In this document: positions 55,044-62,874 of the stretch, piece by piece
How positions within the stretch are numbered: the first letter of the stretch is position 1
Layout of the letters: each line of letters opens with the position of its first letter
Origin: Pseudaminobacter sp040045035
GTDB taxonomy: Bacteria > Pseudomonadota > Alphaproteobacteria > Rhizobiales > Rhizobiaceae
NCBI RefSeq assembly: GCF_040045035.1
Contig: NZ_JBDZDS010000004.1
Coordinates: 62,001 to 126,000 of the forward strand
Direction: 5' to 3'
DNA length: 64,000 nt
Translations under genes and position numbers: made by a program
Notes under the pieces: generated by a model
Seen by the model: only the letters and a program-made list of their open reading frames with translations
Database searches by the model: none
What the model was told of the DNA's origin: nothing

Positions 55044-56441
55044 ATGAACGCGAACCTCGCTTCCTTCCTCTATCTCGTTTCCGGCATCCTGTTCATCCTG
55101 GCGCTACGCGGCCTGTCGCATCCGACGACGAGCCGCCAGGGCAACATATACGGCATGATCGGCATGGCCATCGCCATCGCCACCACGCTGGCGCTGGCCA
55201 AGCCGACCGTCGGCAGCTTCGGTCTGATCCTGCTGGGGCTGGTCATCGGCGGCACCGCCGGCGCGGTGGTAGCCAAGCGTATCGCCATGACCGCGATGCC
55301 ACAGCTGGTCGCGGCCTTCCACAGCCTCGTCGGCTTCGCCGCCGTGATGGTGGCGGCAGCCGCGATGTATGCGCCCGAGAGCTTCGGCATCGGGGCGGTC
55401 GGCGCGATTCACGGCCAGGCGCTGGTCGAGATGAGCCTCGGTGTGGCGATCGGTGCCATCACCTTCACCGGCTCTGTCATTGCTTTCCTGAAGCTCGACG
55501 GTCGCATGTCGGGCAAGCCGATCATGCTGCCGGGACGCCATGCAATCAACTCGGCCCTCGGCATCGCGCTGGTGGTGTTGATCGTGCTGCTGGTCGCCAC
55601 GCAGAGCCATTTCGTGTTCTGGCTGATCGTTCTGCTGTCGCTGGCGTTGGGCGTGCTGCTCATCATCCCGATCGGCGGCGCCGACATGCCGGTGGTGGTG
55701 TCGATGCTCAACTCCTATTCTGGCTGGGCGGCGGCCGCACTCGGCTTCACGCTGGGCAATCTGGCGCTGATCATCACCGGCGCGCTGGTCGGCTCGTCGG
55801 GCGCGATCCTGTCCTACATCATGTGCAAGGGCATGAACCGCTCCTTCATCTCGGTCATCCTTGGCGGCTTCGGCGGCGAGACTGCCGCAGCCGTGCATGA
55901 CGGCGTCGAGCGCACGGTCAAGCAGGGCTCGGCCGACGACGCGGCCTATCTGATGATGAACGCCCAGAAGGTCATCATCGTGCCGGGTTACGGCATGGCG
56001 GTGGCGCAGGCGCAGCACGCCTTGCGCGAGATGGCCGACAAGCTGAAGGCCAACGGCGTCGAGGTGAAATACGCGATCCACCCGGTCGCCGGCCGCATGC
56101 CGGGCCACATGAACGTGCTGCTCGCCGAGGCCAACGTGCCTTACGACGAGGTGTTCGAGCTGGAGGACATCAACTCCGAGTTCGCGCAGGCCGACGTGGC
56201 CTATGTCATCGGCGCCAACGACGTCACCAACCCGTCTGCGCGCGACGACAAGAACTCGCCGATCTACGGCATGCCGATCCTCGACGTCGACAAGGCGCGC
56301 ACCTGCCTGTTCGTCAAGCGCTCGCTCGGCTCCGGCTATGCCGGCATCGACAACACGCTGTTTTACAAGGACGGCACCATGATGCTGCTGGGCGACGCCA
56401 AGAAGATGACCGAGGAAATCGTCAAGGCGATGGATCACTAA
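55044..56441 (+). CDS. pntB: NAD(P) transhydrogenase subunit beta
   Basis: 465 residues. Eight or nine membrane helices up to about residue 260, then the NADP(H)-binding domain III: VIIVPGYGMAVAQAQHALREMADKL, HPVAGRMPGHMNVLLAEANVPYDEV, VIGANDVTNPSARDDKNSPIYGMPILDV and the KRSLGSGYAGIDN loop. With PntAA and PntAB it uses the proton gradient to reduce NADP+ with NADH. Seven bases from pntAB. Confidence 0.96.
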   Translation: MNANLASFLYLVSGILFILALRGLSHPTTSRQGNIYGMIGMAIAIATTLALAKPTVGSFGLILLGLVIGGTAGAVVAKRIAMTAMPQLVAAFHSLVGFAAVMVAAAAMYAPESFGIGAVGAIHGQALVEMSLGVAIGAITFTGSVIAFLKLDGRMSGKPIMLPGRHAINSALGIALVVLIVLLVATQSHFVFWLIVLLSLALGVLLIIPIGGADMPVVVSMLNSYSGWAAAALGFTLGNLALIITGALVGSSGAILSYIMCKGMNRSFISVILGGFGGETAAAVHDGVERTVKQGSADDAAYLMMNAQKVIIVPGYGMAVAQAQHALREMADKLKANGVEVKYAIHPVAGRMPGHMNVLLAEANVPYDEVFELEDINSEFAQADVAYVIGANDVTNPSARDDKNSPIYGMPILDVDKARTCLFVKRSLGSGYAGIDNTLFYKDGTMMLLGDAKKMTEEIVKAMDH

Positions 56442-56481
56442 GACCGGGCTAGATTGGGCCTAGGTTAGATTCTAATAAGGA

Positions 56482-56506
56482 GGGCCGGTTGTAACGGCCC
56501 TTTTTT
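56482..56506 (+). terminator. Intrinsic terminator of the pnt operon
   Basis: GGGCCG stem paired with CGGCCC across a 7-base loop, followed by six T residues, 40 bases after pntB. Confidence 0.92.
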
Positions 56507-56629
56507 ATTGTGGTGCGAATCATGGCTTGCCCATTTTGTATATACATGATTGAAATTGGGTAAGCCGGCATTTCAGATCGGTATCAACGTGGAACGTGGG
56601 CCATGGGCTCAAGAGATGGGAAATCGGAC

Positions 56630-57466
56630 ATGAAACGGATTGTTGCAGCGGCAGCCGCATTCGGCTGCGTGATGGGCGTCACCTCGGCGCAGGCCGGCGA
56701 GACGCTTGACCGCGTTATGAAGAACAAGCTGCTTGTCGAGGTGACCGACCAGGCCTACCAGCCGTTCTCGTTCATGAACGACAAGGGCGAGATGGACGGC
56801 TTCGACATCGACGTGTCGAAGGAGTTCGCCAAGCGCCTGGGCGTCGACTACAAGGTCGAGACGCCGTCCTGGGCGATCATCACGGCCGGCAACTGGAAGG
56901 GCCGCTGGGACATCTGCATCTGCTCGATGACGCCGACCGCCGAGCGCGGCCAGGTGCTCGACTTCGTCAACGAGTATTATGCCGCTCCGGCCGTCATCGT
57001 GGTCAACGCCGACAACGAAGACATCAAGAGCGCCGCCGACCTGAGCGGCAAGAAGCTGGGTGCCGAAGCCGGCTCCACCTTCGAGAAGTACATCGAGAAG
57101 GAACTCGTGGTCGAGACGCCGGACGGGCAGTCGCAGAAAATCGAGTTCCCCTTCGAAAATGTCACCGCGACCCCCTACGACTCCGAGGACACCGCCTTCC
57201 AGGATCTCGCGCTGGGCACCGGCAAGCGTCTCGACGCCGTCGTCTCCGGCTACATGACGGCCAAGGAGCGCATCGACAATTCGGACGGCAAGTTCAAGAT
57301 CGTGGACGGCACGCTGTTCCACGAGCCGATCTGGGTGGCTGCCGACAAGGGCGATCCGGAATGGAATGCCAAGATCAAGGAAATCTTCAAGGAGATGGAG
57401 GCCGACGGCACGCTGGCCAAGATTTCCGAGAAGTGGATCGGCAAAGACATCTCCAGCAAGCAGTAG
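56630..57466 (+). CDS. Polar amino-acid ABC transporter binding protein (SBP_bac_3)
   Basis: 278 residues from ATG 56630, giving signal peptide MKRIVAAAAAFGCVMGVTSAQAG with cleavage after AQA. Cluster F amino-acid-binding layout: LLVEVTDQAYQPFSFMNDKGEMDGFDIDVSKEFAKRLG, then WDICICSMTPTAERGQVLDFVNEYY and LSGKKLGAEAGSTFEKYI. A ribosome site is weak. It precedes its permease gene by 4 bases; no ATPase follows. Confidence 0.92.
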   Translation: MKRIVAAAAAFGCVMGVTSAQAGETLDRVMKNKLLVEVTDQAYQPFSFMNDKGEMDGFDIDVSKEFAKRLGVDYKVETPSWAIITAGNWKGRWDICICSMTPTAERGQVLDFVNEYYAAPAVIVVNADNEDIKSAADLSGKKLGAEAGSTFEKYIEKELVVETPDGQSQKIEFPFENVTATPYDSEDTAFQDLALGTGKRLDAVVSGYMTAKERIDNSDGKFKIVDGTLFHEPIWVAADKGDPEWNAKIKEIFKEMEADGTLAKISEKWIGKDISSKQ

Positions 57467-57470
57467 CGGC

Positions 57471-58307
57471 GTGGCAAACGAGTCGATCGAGACGATCCAG
57501 GGCGGGGAGCTTTTCCCGCCCGAGGTCGTCGACAAGCGCGGCCGCTTCTTCCAGCTCAAGGTCGCCGGCGTATGGGTGGTGCTCTTTACGCTGTTCGTGC
57601 TGTTCTTCCTGAGCTTCGGCCTCGACTTCCCCTTCATCGTCGACAAATTCCCGATGATGGCCGGCCTGCGGCTCACGAAGGACGGGTTCATCCAGGGAGC
57701 GGCGCTCACGCTGTTCGTGTGCTTCTTCGGCATTACCGCGTCGATCGTGCTCGGCCTGCTTTCGGCCCTCGCGCGGCTTTCCAACAATGCCGTGTTCTAT
57801 GGCCTGTCGACCTTCTACACTTCATTCTTCCGCGGCACGCCGCTCCTGGTGCAGATCTTCCTGATCTATCTCGGCCTGCCGCAGATCGGCCCGGTGCCCA
57901 ATGCGGTGCCCTCGGGCATCATCGCGCTGTCGCTGAACTACGGCGCCTATCTCAGCGAGATCTTCCGCTCCGGCATTCTCTCGGTCCCGGCGGGACAGCA
58001 TGAGGCGGGGGCCTCCCTTGGTTTGCACCGCATCCAGATCATGTGGAAGATCGTGCTGCCGCAGGCCATGCGCATCGTGATCCCGCCCACGGGATCGCAG
58101 TTCATCGCCATGCTGAAGGACTCCTCCCTCATCTCGGTGATGGGCGTGTGGGAGATCATGTTCCTGGCCCAGAGCTTCGGGCGCGCCAGCTATCGCTACA
58201 TCGAGATGCTGACGACCGCCGCGGCGATCTACTGGTTCCTCTCGTTCCTGTTCGAGATGGTCCAGGCCCGGCTCGAGGCCCATTACGGCAAGGGCTACAA
58301 GCGCTAG
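57471..58307 (+). CDS. Polar amino-acid ABC transporter permease (HisM/GlnP class)
   Basis: 278 residues from GTG 57471, directly after the binding-protein stop. A cytoplasmic N-terminus, one extra helix (VWVVLFTLFVLFFLSFGLDF) and then the HisM-type core with FFRGTPLLVQIFLIYLGLP, and the EAA loop EAGASLGLHRIQIMWKIVLPQAMRIVIPP. It forms the channel for the binding protein before it. The reading frame ends 20 bases before the convergent MFS gene. The ATPase partner must come from elsewhere. Confidence 0.92.
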   Translation: MANESIETIQGGELFPPEVVDKRGRFFQLKVAGVWVVLFTLFVLFFLSFGLDFPFIVDKFPMMAGLRLTKDGFIQGAALTLFVCFFGITASIVLGLLSALARLSNNAVFYGLSTFYTSFFRGTPLLVQIFLIYLGLPQIGPVPNAVPSGIIALSLNYGAYLSEIFRSGILSVPAGQHEAGASLGLHRIQIMWKIVLPQAMRIVIPPTGSQFIAMLKDSSLISVMGVWEIMFLAQSFGRASYRYIEMLTTAAAIYWFLSFLFEMVQARLEAHYGKGYKR

Positions 58308-58326
58308 CCGACCCCTTGCCCGCCGG

Positions 58327-59754
58327 TCATGCGACGGCGGGCTTGTGGCCGGCGGCCATCAGGCGCAGCGCAGCCGCGACGCCGAGCAGGGCCAGTGGCA
58401 CATAGGCCAGGAACAGCCAGATCGCGACGCTGCGGGCGGTTTCGCCCGACAGCTCCTGCGCGAAGCCGGCTGCGTTGGCAACGATGCCACAGGAGGCCGC
58501 ACCCACCGCATAGCCCATGCGCTGCATGGTCGGCACCGCCGAGGAAGCGATGGTGCTTTCGGCCGGGCTCGCACCGGCGACGATCAGGCGCGTGACGAAG
58601 GGCCAGGCCATGCCGAAGCCGCCGCCCTGCAGCAGGGCGCACAGCAGGATCAGCGGGATGGAGCCCGCCGGCACCGTATAGGCGAAGCCGGCGATGCCGG
58701 TGGCGATCATGGCGGCGCCGCCGATGATGATCAGCTTCTCGCGATGAGGCGGCGCGTTGGCGACCGCGATCGACAGGATCGACCAGGCAATGGATTCTGC
58801 GGCTATGATATAGCCCGCCGTCAGCAGCGAGATGCCGTGCAGGCTGGTGAGCAGCAGCGGCCCGTAGACGGTGAAGGAGCAGGTAGCGACCGAGAACGCC
58901 GCGACCATGATCATGCCGTTGCCGACCGGCGTGCGGCGATCGAAGGGACGCGAGGGAAACAGCCGCGACCGGGGCTTCCGGGCGTCGAGCGCGAAGAACA
59001 GGCCGAGCCCAGCCAGGCCCAGCACCAGCAGCACGGACGAGCGCAGGATCTCGATACGTATGCCGGCCAGCGCGATCAGGACGACACTAATTGCGAGGGT
59101 CCCAAGCGCCGTAACGGGGAAGCGCGGCAGAGTACCGGGTGCCGCCTGGCGTTGCGTCGCCGCCGGGCCGCGCAGCACCGCGAAGCACGCCAGCGCCATG
59201 GCGCCGCCGCCGAAGAAGAACAGGCCGAAGGCCGATCGCCACGAGAAGAACTCGGCGATCAGCGCGCCCAGCAGCGGGCCGCTGAAGGCCGCCACGCCCC
59301 AGATTGCCGACATGATGCCGAAGAGCTGCGGCCAGATGTTGCGCGGAAACAGGCGCTCGACCGAGACGAAGGCCAGCGCCACCAGCGCGCCGCCGCCGAG
59401 CCCCTCGACCAGTCGTCCGGCGAGGAAGAGCGGCATCGAAGGCGCGGCCGCGCAGATGGCGGCACCCGTGGCATACAAGAGCGCGGCCACCACCATGTTG
59501 CTGCGCAGCGGCACATAGGTGACCAGCCGGCCGGCCGTCGCACCCGCCACGATGGCGCCGATCTCGTAGATCGCCAGCGACCAACCGACGAGTTCGACGC
59601 CGGAGAGCTCGCCGACCATGGCCGGCATGACGGTCGCCACCATGGTCTCGTTGGTGGCGTGCAGCAGGATGCCGAGGGAGATGAAGATGAAGCGGGCGAG
59701 GTCGCCGCTGGCCCACAATGCGCGCCAGTCGACCCGGTTGGACTCGATGCTCAT
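58327..59754 (-). CDS. MFS transporter (DHA2-like drug/metabolite exporter)
   Basis: 475 residues with about 14 membrane helices. Motifs: NETMVATVMPAMVGELSGVELVGW near helix 1, GRLVEGLGGGALVALAFVSVERLFP around 113-136 and GIMSAIWGVAAFSGPLLGALIAEFFSWR (motif C region). DHA2-type exporters drive efflux with protons. The start overlaps the regulator stop by 4 bases (ATGA), so its level is set by the regulator transcript. Confidence 0.9.
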   Translation of the reverse strand: MSIESNRVDWRALWASGDLARFIFISLGILLHATNETMVATVMPAMVGELSGVELVGWSLAIYEIGAIVAGATAGRLVTYVPLRSNMVVAALLYATGAAICAAAPSMPLFLAGRLVEGLGGGALVALAFVSVERLFPRNIWPQLFGIMSAIWGVAAFSGPLLGALIAEFFSWRSAFGLFFFGGGAMALACFAVLRGPAATQRQAAPGTLPRFPVTALGTLAISVVLIALAGIRIEILRSSVLLVLGLAGLGLFFALDARKPRSRLFPSRPFDRRTPVGNGMIMVAAFSVATCSFTVYGPLLLTSLHGISLLTAGYIIAAESIAWSILSIAVANAPPHREKLIIIGGAAMIATGIAGFAYTVPAGSIPLILLCALLQGGGFGMAWPFVTRLIVAGASPAESTIASSAVPTMQRMGYAVGAASCGIVANAAGFAQELSGETARSVAIWLFLAYVPLALLGVAAALRLMAAGHKPAVA

Positions 59755-60398
59755 GAATGCCCTTCCGAGGCTTGCTGGATGCGGTAGGCGCAGCGGCGCG
59801 CGCCCTCAAGGATGTGGTCGACCCGCTCGATGCTGACGGCCTCGCCGAGAACCTGTCGGAACAGGGTCAGCTCGGAGCGGCAGAAATTGCGGCAGCTGCT
59901 GGCCGCCGCGCAGATCGGGCAGTGGTTTTCGGAAAGCAGCCAAGCGCCGTCGGGCAATTGCTCGGCCTCTGCGAGGTAACCTTCATGGGAGCGGATTTCG
60001 GCCAGCGCCACCACGCGCTCGCCCAGCCCGTCAAGCCCTGCAAGGGCTGCATCGTACCGGCGCAGCATTTGCCGCTCGCGGTCGCCTATCAGGCGGTCCA
60101 GCCCATCCGTTCCGAAGAGCGTGCGAATGGAATCGAGCATCTCGACCGTCAGCACAGCATGGCTGTCGGGAAAGCGCTTTTGCGCAAGGTCGGTCAGGCG
60201 CCAGTAGCGCTCCGGCCGGCCGACGCGGCCGGTGCGGTCCTCGTAGGTGACGAGGCCGTTTTCGAGCAGGTTGTTGAGATGCTTGCGCGCACCCGGCGCG
60301 GTGATCTCGAGGTGGAAAGCGATGGTCGCCGTTGTCTGGTCACCGCGGAACTTGAGGAACCGCAGGATGCGGTCGTCACTTGGTGCGTTGTCCGGCAT
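59751..60398 (-). CDS. SufR-like winged-helix regulator with Cys cluster
   Basis: 215 residues. N-terminal DeoR/ArsR-like winged helix (RILRFLKFRGDQTTATIAFHLEITAPGARKHLNNLLENGLVTYE). The C-terminal half has cysteines in the pattern of the SufR family: ENHCPICAAASSCRNFCRSELTLFRQVLG and, after SIERVDHILEGARR, CAYRI. That layout binds an Fe-S cluster in SufR. Here the target is presumably the coupled MFS exporter gene, so exporter expression may respond to redox or iron. AACC-AAAA-GGTT at ~60420-60432 is a weak operator candidate. Confidence 0.82.
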   Translation of the reverse strand: MPDNAPSDDRILRFLKFRGDQTTATIAFHLEITAPGARKHLNNLLENGLVTYEDRTGRVGRPERYWRLTDLAQKRFPDSHAVLTVEMLDSIRTLFGTDGLDRLIGDRERQMLRRYDAALAGLDGLGERVVALAEIRSHEGYLAEAEQLPDGAWLLSENHCPICAAASSCRNFCRSELTLFRQVLGEAVSIERVDHILEGARRCAYRIQQASEGHS

Positions 60399-60562
60399 AA
60401 GGCCCTGCCTAATTAAGGAACCAAAAGGTTTTTAAATCGAGCAAAGCCGGACGGCAATCCTCCCAGGCTCCTGGATCAAGCGATCCGACGCCTCTGGCGC
60501 AGGGGAGGGAATGGAATGCGGCCGGCAGGGCGATTGCCGGCCGCATGCGGCGGAATTCCAGG

Positions 60563-61051
60563 CTACTGCATGCTGACCAGTTGCAGTTTGGAGGCCGTGA
60601 CCGCGGCGTTGATGCCACTCTGCGCCTGCAAGCTGAGCGGTTGCAGGGCAAAGGTATTCCAGAGCCCTCCGACCAGCAGATTGGCGCCCCCGCCGATGCC
60701 GGTGGACGCTTCAGCAGTGGCGCCGACATAGTAGCCGGCCAGCCGGCCGGGCAGGTAGGCGTCCCATGTCGGGGCGATGACGCACCATATAAGCGCGCCC
60801 TGATCAGTCATGCCGACGTCGATGCCGAGCTTGTCGATGCGGCCCTGGTAGGTCTCAATGGGCAAGCTGCCGTCGAAGCTCTGGAAGGTACAGATCAGGT
60901 TCTTGCTCGAGCCGATGATGAAGCTCGCGCCGCCGCCGATAGCACAACGGAGCGTGCCGACCCTGAAGCCGTTTGCATGTGCCGGTGTGGTGAAGGTCGG
61001 AACAGCCATGGTGGCGGCCAGCATCGCTGCCGCGATAAGAGGGGTATTCAT
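60563..61051 (-). CDS. DUF992 exported protein
   Basis: 162 residues. Signal peptide MNTPLIAAAMLAATMAV...PAHA with cleavage near residue 26, then the DUF992 body: VGTLRCAIGGGASFIIGSSKNLICTFQ, YQGRIDKLGIDVGMT, LPGRLAGYYVGATAEASTGIGGGANLLVGG. The Gly-rich C-terminal half is typical. Periplasmic or outer-membrane-associated; function unknown. AAGGGA precedes the start. Confidence 0.86.
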   Translation of the reverse strand: MNTPLIAAAMLAATMAVPTFTTPAHANGFRVGTLRCAIGGGASFIIGSSKNLICTFQSFDGSLPIETYQGRIDKLGIDVGMTDQGALIWCVIAPTWDAYLPGRLAGYYVGATAEASTGIGGGANLLVGGLWNTFALQPLSLQAQSGINAAVTASKLQLVSMQ

Positions 61052-61186
61052 CGAGTTGATCCCTTCGCTTGCAAAAATCTATAAAGGCGAAAACCCGGCA
61101 AATAGCGCCGATGGGGGATAACCCGGCGAAGGCGTGCAAAGTTCCCGCTCGAAGGGAGCGGATGTAAAAATCGGCCCACAACGAAA

Positions 61187-61213
61187 GCGCCCGGCAGCAG
61201 GGCTACCGGGCGC
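61187..61213 (-). terminator. GC hairpin after the TPR gene
   Basis: GCGCCCGG and CCGGGCGC, perfect 8 bp, with only a short T-run (TTTCG) in the minus-strand direction. It lies 30-56 bases past the TPR lipoprotein stop. Confidence 0.5.
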
Positions 61214-61242
61214 GTTTGCGATATGGATTCGGAAGGTGGGCT

Positions 61243-62100
61243 TCAGGCGCGTGTGCGCGAAAGGCCCTCGGCGGCCGGCTTGTAGTTCGGGTCGAGCCTG
61301 ATGGCCTGGGAGTAGGAGCGGGCGGCCTTCGCCTTCTCGCCGCGACGCTCGTAGATGAGTCCCTGGTTGGCCCAGCTTTCGGCAATGTTGCCGTCGAGCC
61401 TGATAGCCATGTTGAAATCGGCGAAGGCGTTGTCCTCGTCATTGGTGGCGAGGTAGGAGAGGCCGCGGCCGTTATACGGCTCGGCAGCGTCCGGCGCGAG
61501 CGAGATCGCCTTCGAGAAATCCTCGATGGCATAGGCGTGCTGGCCCTGAAGCTGGTAGATCAGGCCGCGATTGTGGTAGGCGCGCGGGTCGGTGGTGTCG
61601 AGCTGGATGGCCCGCTGGAAATCGTTGAAGGCTTCCTGCGTCCGGCCGGCCTTGCGGTAGAGATTGCCGCGGCCGATATAGGCGGCGTCATAGTTCGAAT
61701 TGAGCTGGATGGCCTTGTTGTAGTCGCCAAGAGCCGCATTCTGGTCGCCGAGCGAACGATAGATCAGGGCGCGATTGGCGTAGGCCTGATAGAAGTTGGG
61801 GCGAAGCTGGATGGCGGTGTCGAAGTCCTTCAGCGCGTCGCGATACTTGCCGCCGCGACCATAGGCCGAGCCGCGCACGTTGTAGGCTTCCGGGTCCTGC
61901 GGGTTGCGCGCGATGACCGACGACAGCGACGAGATGTTTTCGCTCGAGCCCTGCGCAGTGTCGATGCTGCTGATCTCTCCCACCGGGCCAGACTGGCAGG
62001 CGGCAAGCGCCAGGCCGGAAAGCACCGTCGCGATCAGGGCTGGGCCGCGCCACGAGATTTTGCGGTCGCCGATCACTACTTCCATCGCGTTATTCCCCAT
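61243..62100 (-). CDS. TPR lipoprotein
   Basis: 285 residues. A lipoprotein signal with lipobox LALAAC (Cys near 35) is followed by about six tetratricopeptide repeats, each with the AYxNRGxxYxxxGxxxxAxxDFxxAIxLxPxxxxxY-type spacing; units start near 70, 104, 138, 172, 206 and 240. It is probably anchored in a membrane and acts as a protein scaffold, possibly in envelope assembly. The ATG at 62085, preceded by GGGGAA, is an alternative start. Confidence 0.87.
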   Translation of the reverse strand: MGNNAMEVVIGDRKISWRGPALIATVLSGLALAACQSGPVGEISSIDTAQGSSENISSLSSVIARNPQDPEAYNVRGSAYGRGGKYRDALKDFDTAIQLRPNFYQAYANRALIYRSLGDQNAALGDYNKAIQLNSNYDAAYIGRGNLYRKAGRTQEAFNDFQRAIQLDTTDPRAYHNRGLIYQLQGQHAYAIEDFSKAISLAPDAAEPYNGRGLSYLATNDEDNAFADFNMAIRLDGNIAESWANQGLIYERRGEKAKAARSYSQAIRLDPNYKPAAEGLSRTRA

Positions 62101-62234
62101 CCGAGCCGCCGGGACTTTCGGTTGCTCCCCGCGGCAACATAGAGCTCATATGTCAATTAAAACAAAAAGGTGGCGGTGACCGCGAGTCACCCCACCTTTC
62201 GCTATCCTTGGAAAAGGACGAAAACTTGGCGAGA

Positions 62235-62483
62235 TCAACGCGCCGGGCGAGCTGCGGCAGCCGGGCGCGGCGTCATCGGCAGCAGGCCTTCGCGCTGGGC
62301 GCGCTTGCGAGCCAGCTTGCGGGCGCGGCGGACGGCTTCAGCCTTCTCGCGGGCGCGCTTTTCCGAAGGCTTCTCGTAGTGGCCGCGCATCTTCATTTCA
62401 CGGAAGATGCCTTCACGCTGCATCTTTTTCTTGAGCGCGCGAAGCGCCTGATCAACGTTGTTGTCGCGGACGAGTACCTGCAC
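62235..62483 (-). CDS. rpsU: 30S ribosomal protein S21
   Basis: 82 residues, GTG start with AGGA seven bases upstream. QVLVRDNNVDQALRALKKKMQREGIFREMK at the N-terminus is diagnostic of bS21, followed by RGHYEKPSEKRAREKAEAVRRARKLARK. The C-terminal ~17 residues (LLPMTPRPAAAARPAR) extend beyond the E. coli form, as in other alphaproteobacteria. Confidence 0.96.
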   Translation of the reverse strand: MQVLVRDNNVDQALRALKKKMQREGIFREMKMRGHYEKPSEKRAREKAEAVRRARKLARKRAQREGLLPMTPRPAAAARPAR

Positions 62484-62874
62484 GGGCGATCCTGTCTTTC
62501 GTTTGATTCAAAAAAGCGGGGCGAACGACGACTGCTTTCGCAGCGGTCACCACCGCGAATTGGGGCGGCTGATAGCAGAATCAAGGGGGCGTGTCGAGAG
62601 GGGATCGAGCAAAAGCCGGCAAAGCCTGCCCGAAAAGCATGCGGACGGTGGAAAAATCACAAGCGCTCCCACTATGGGCGTGCCGGCGGCGAGGTCAACT
62701 GCAAATTCTCGCCCGGGCAGCCGGAACGGGCGAGACTGATTCCATCGCAGGCGCGCGCGCAAAGCGGCAATTGCCGTCGCAAACAGCGCAAAGCTGGCAT
62801 GGCCTTTTCGCTAGTGGTACACGTCGCCTCTGAATCAGGGACGATCCCATCCGGCATTCATGAGACTCAAGCCC
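62484..62874. other. Spacer between rpsU and the sarcosine oxidase gene
   Basis: 391 bases holding the rpsU leader and the promoter region of the downstream gene. Several short frames run through it, but none has a ribosome site plus family resemblance. I see no strong repeat or hairpin. Confidence 0.6.

Noticed and set aside
58310..58345. GCCCGCCG / CGGCGGGC hairpin between the ABC permease and MFS genes as a terminator
   Set aside because: It runs into the MFS coding end and has no T-run on either strand; probably codon-driven GC symmetry.
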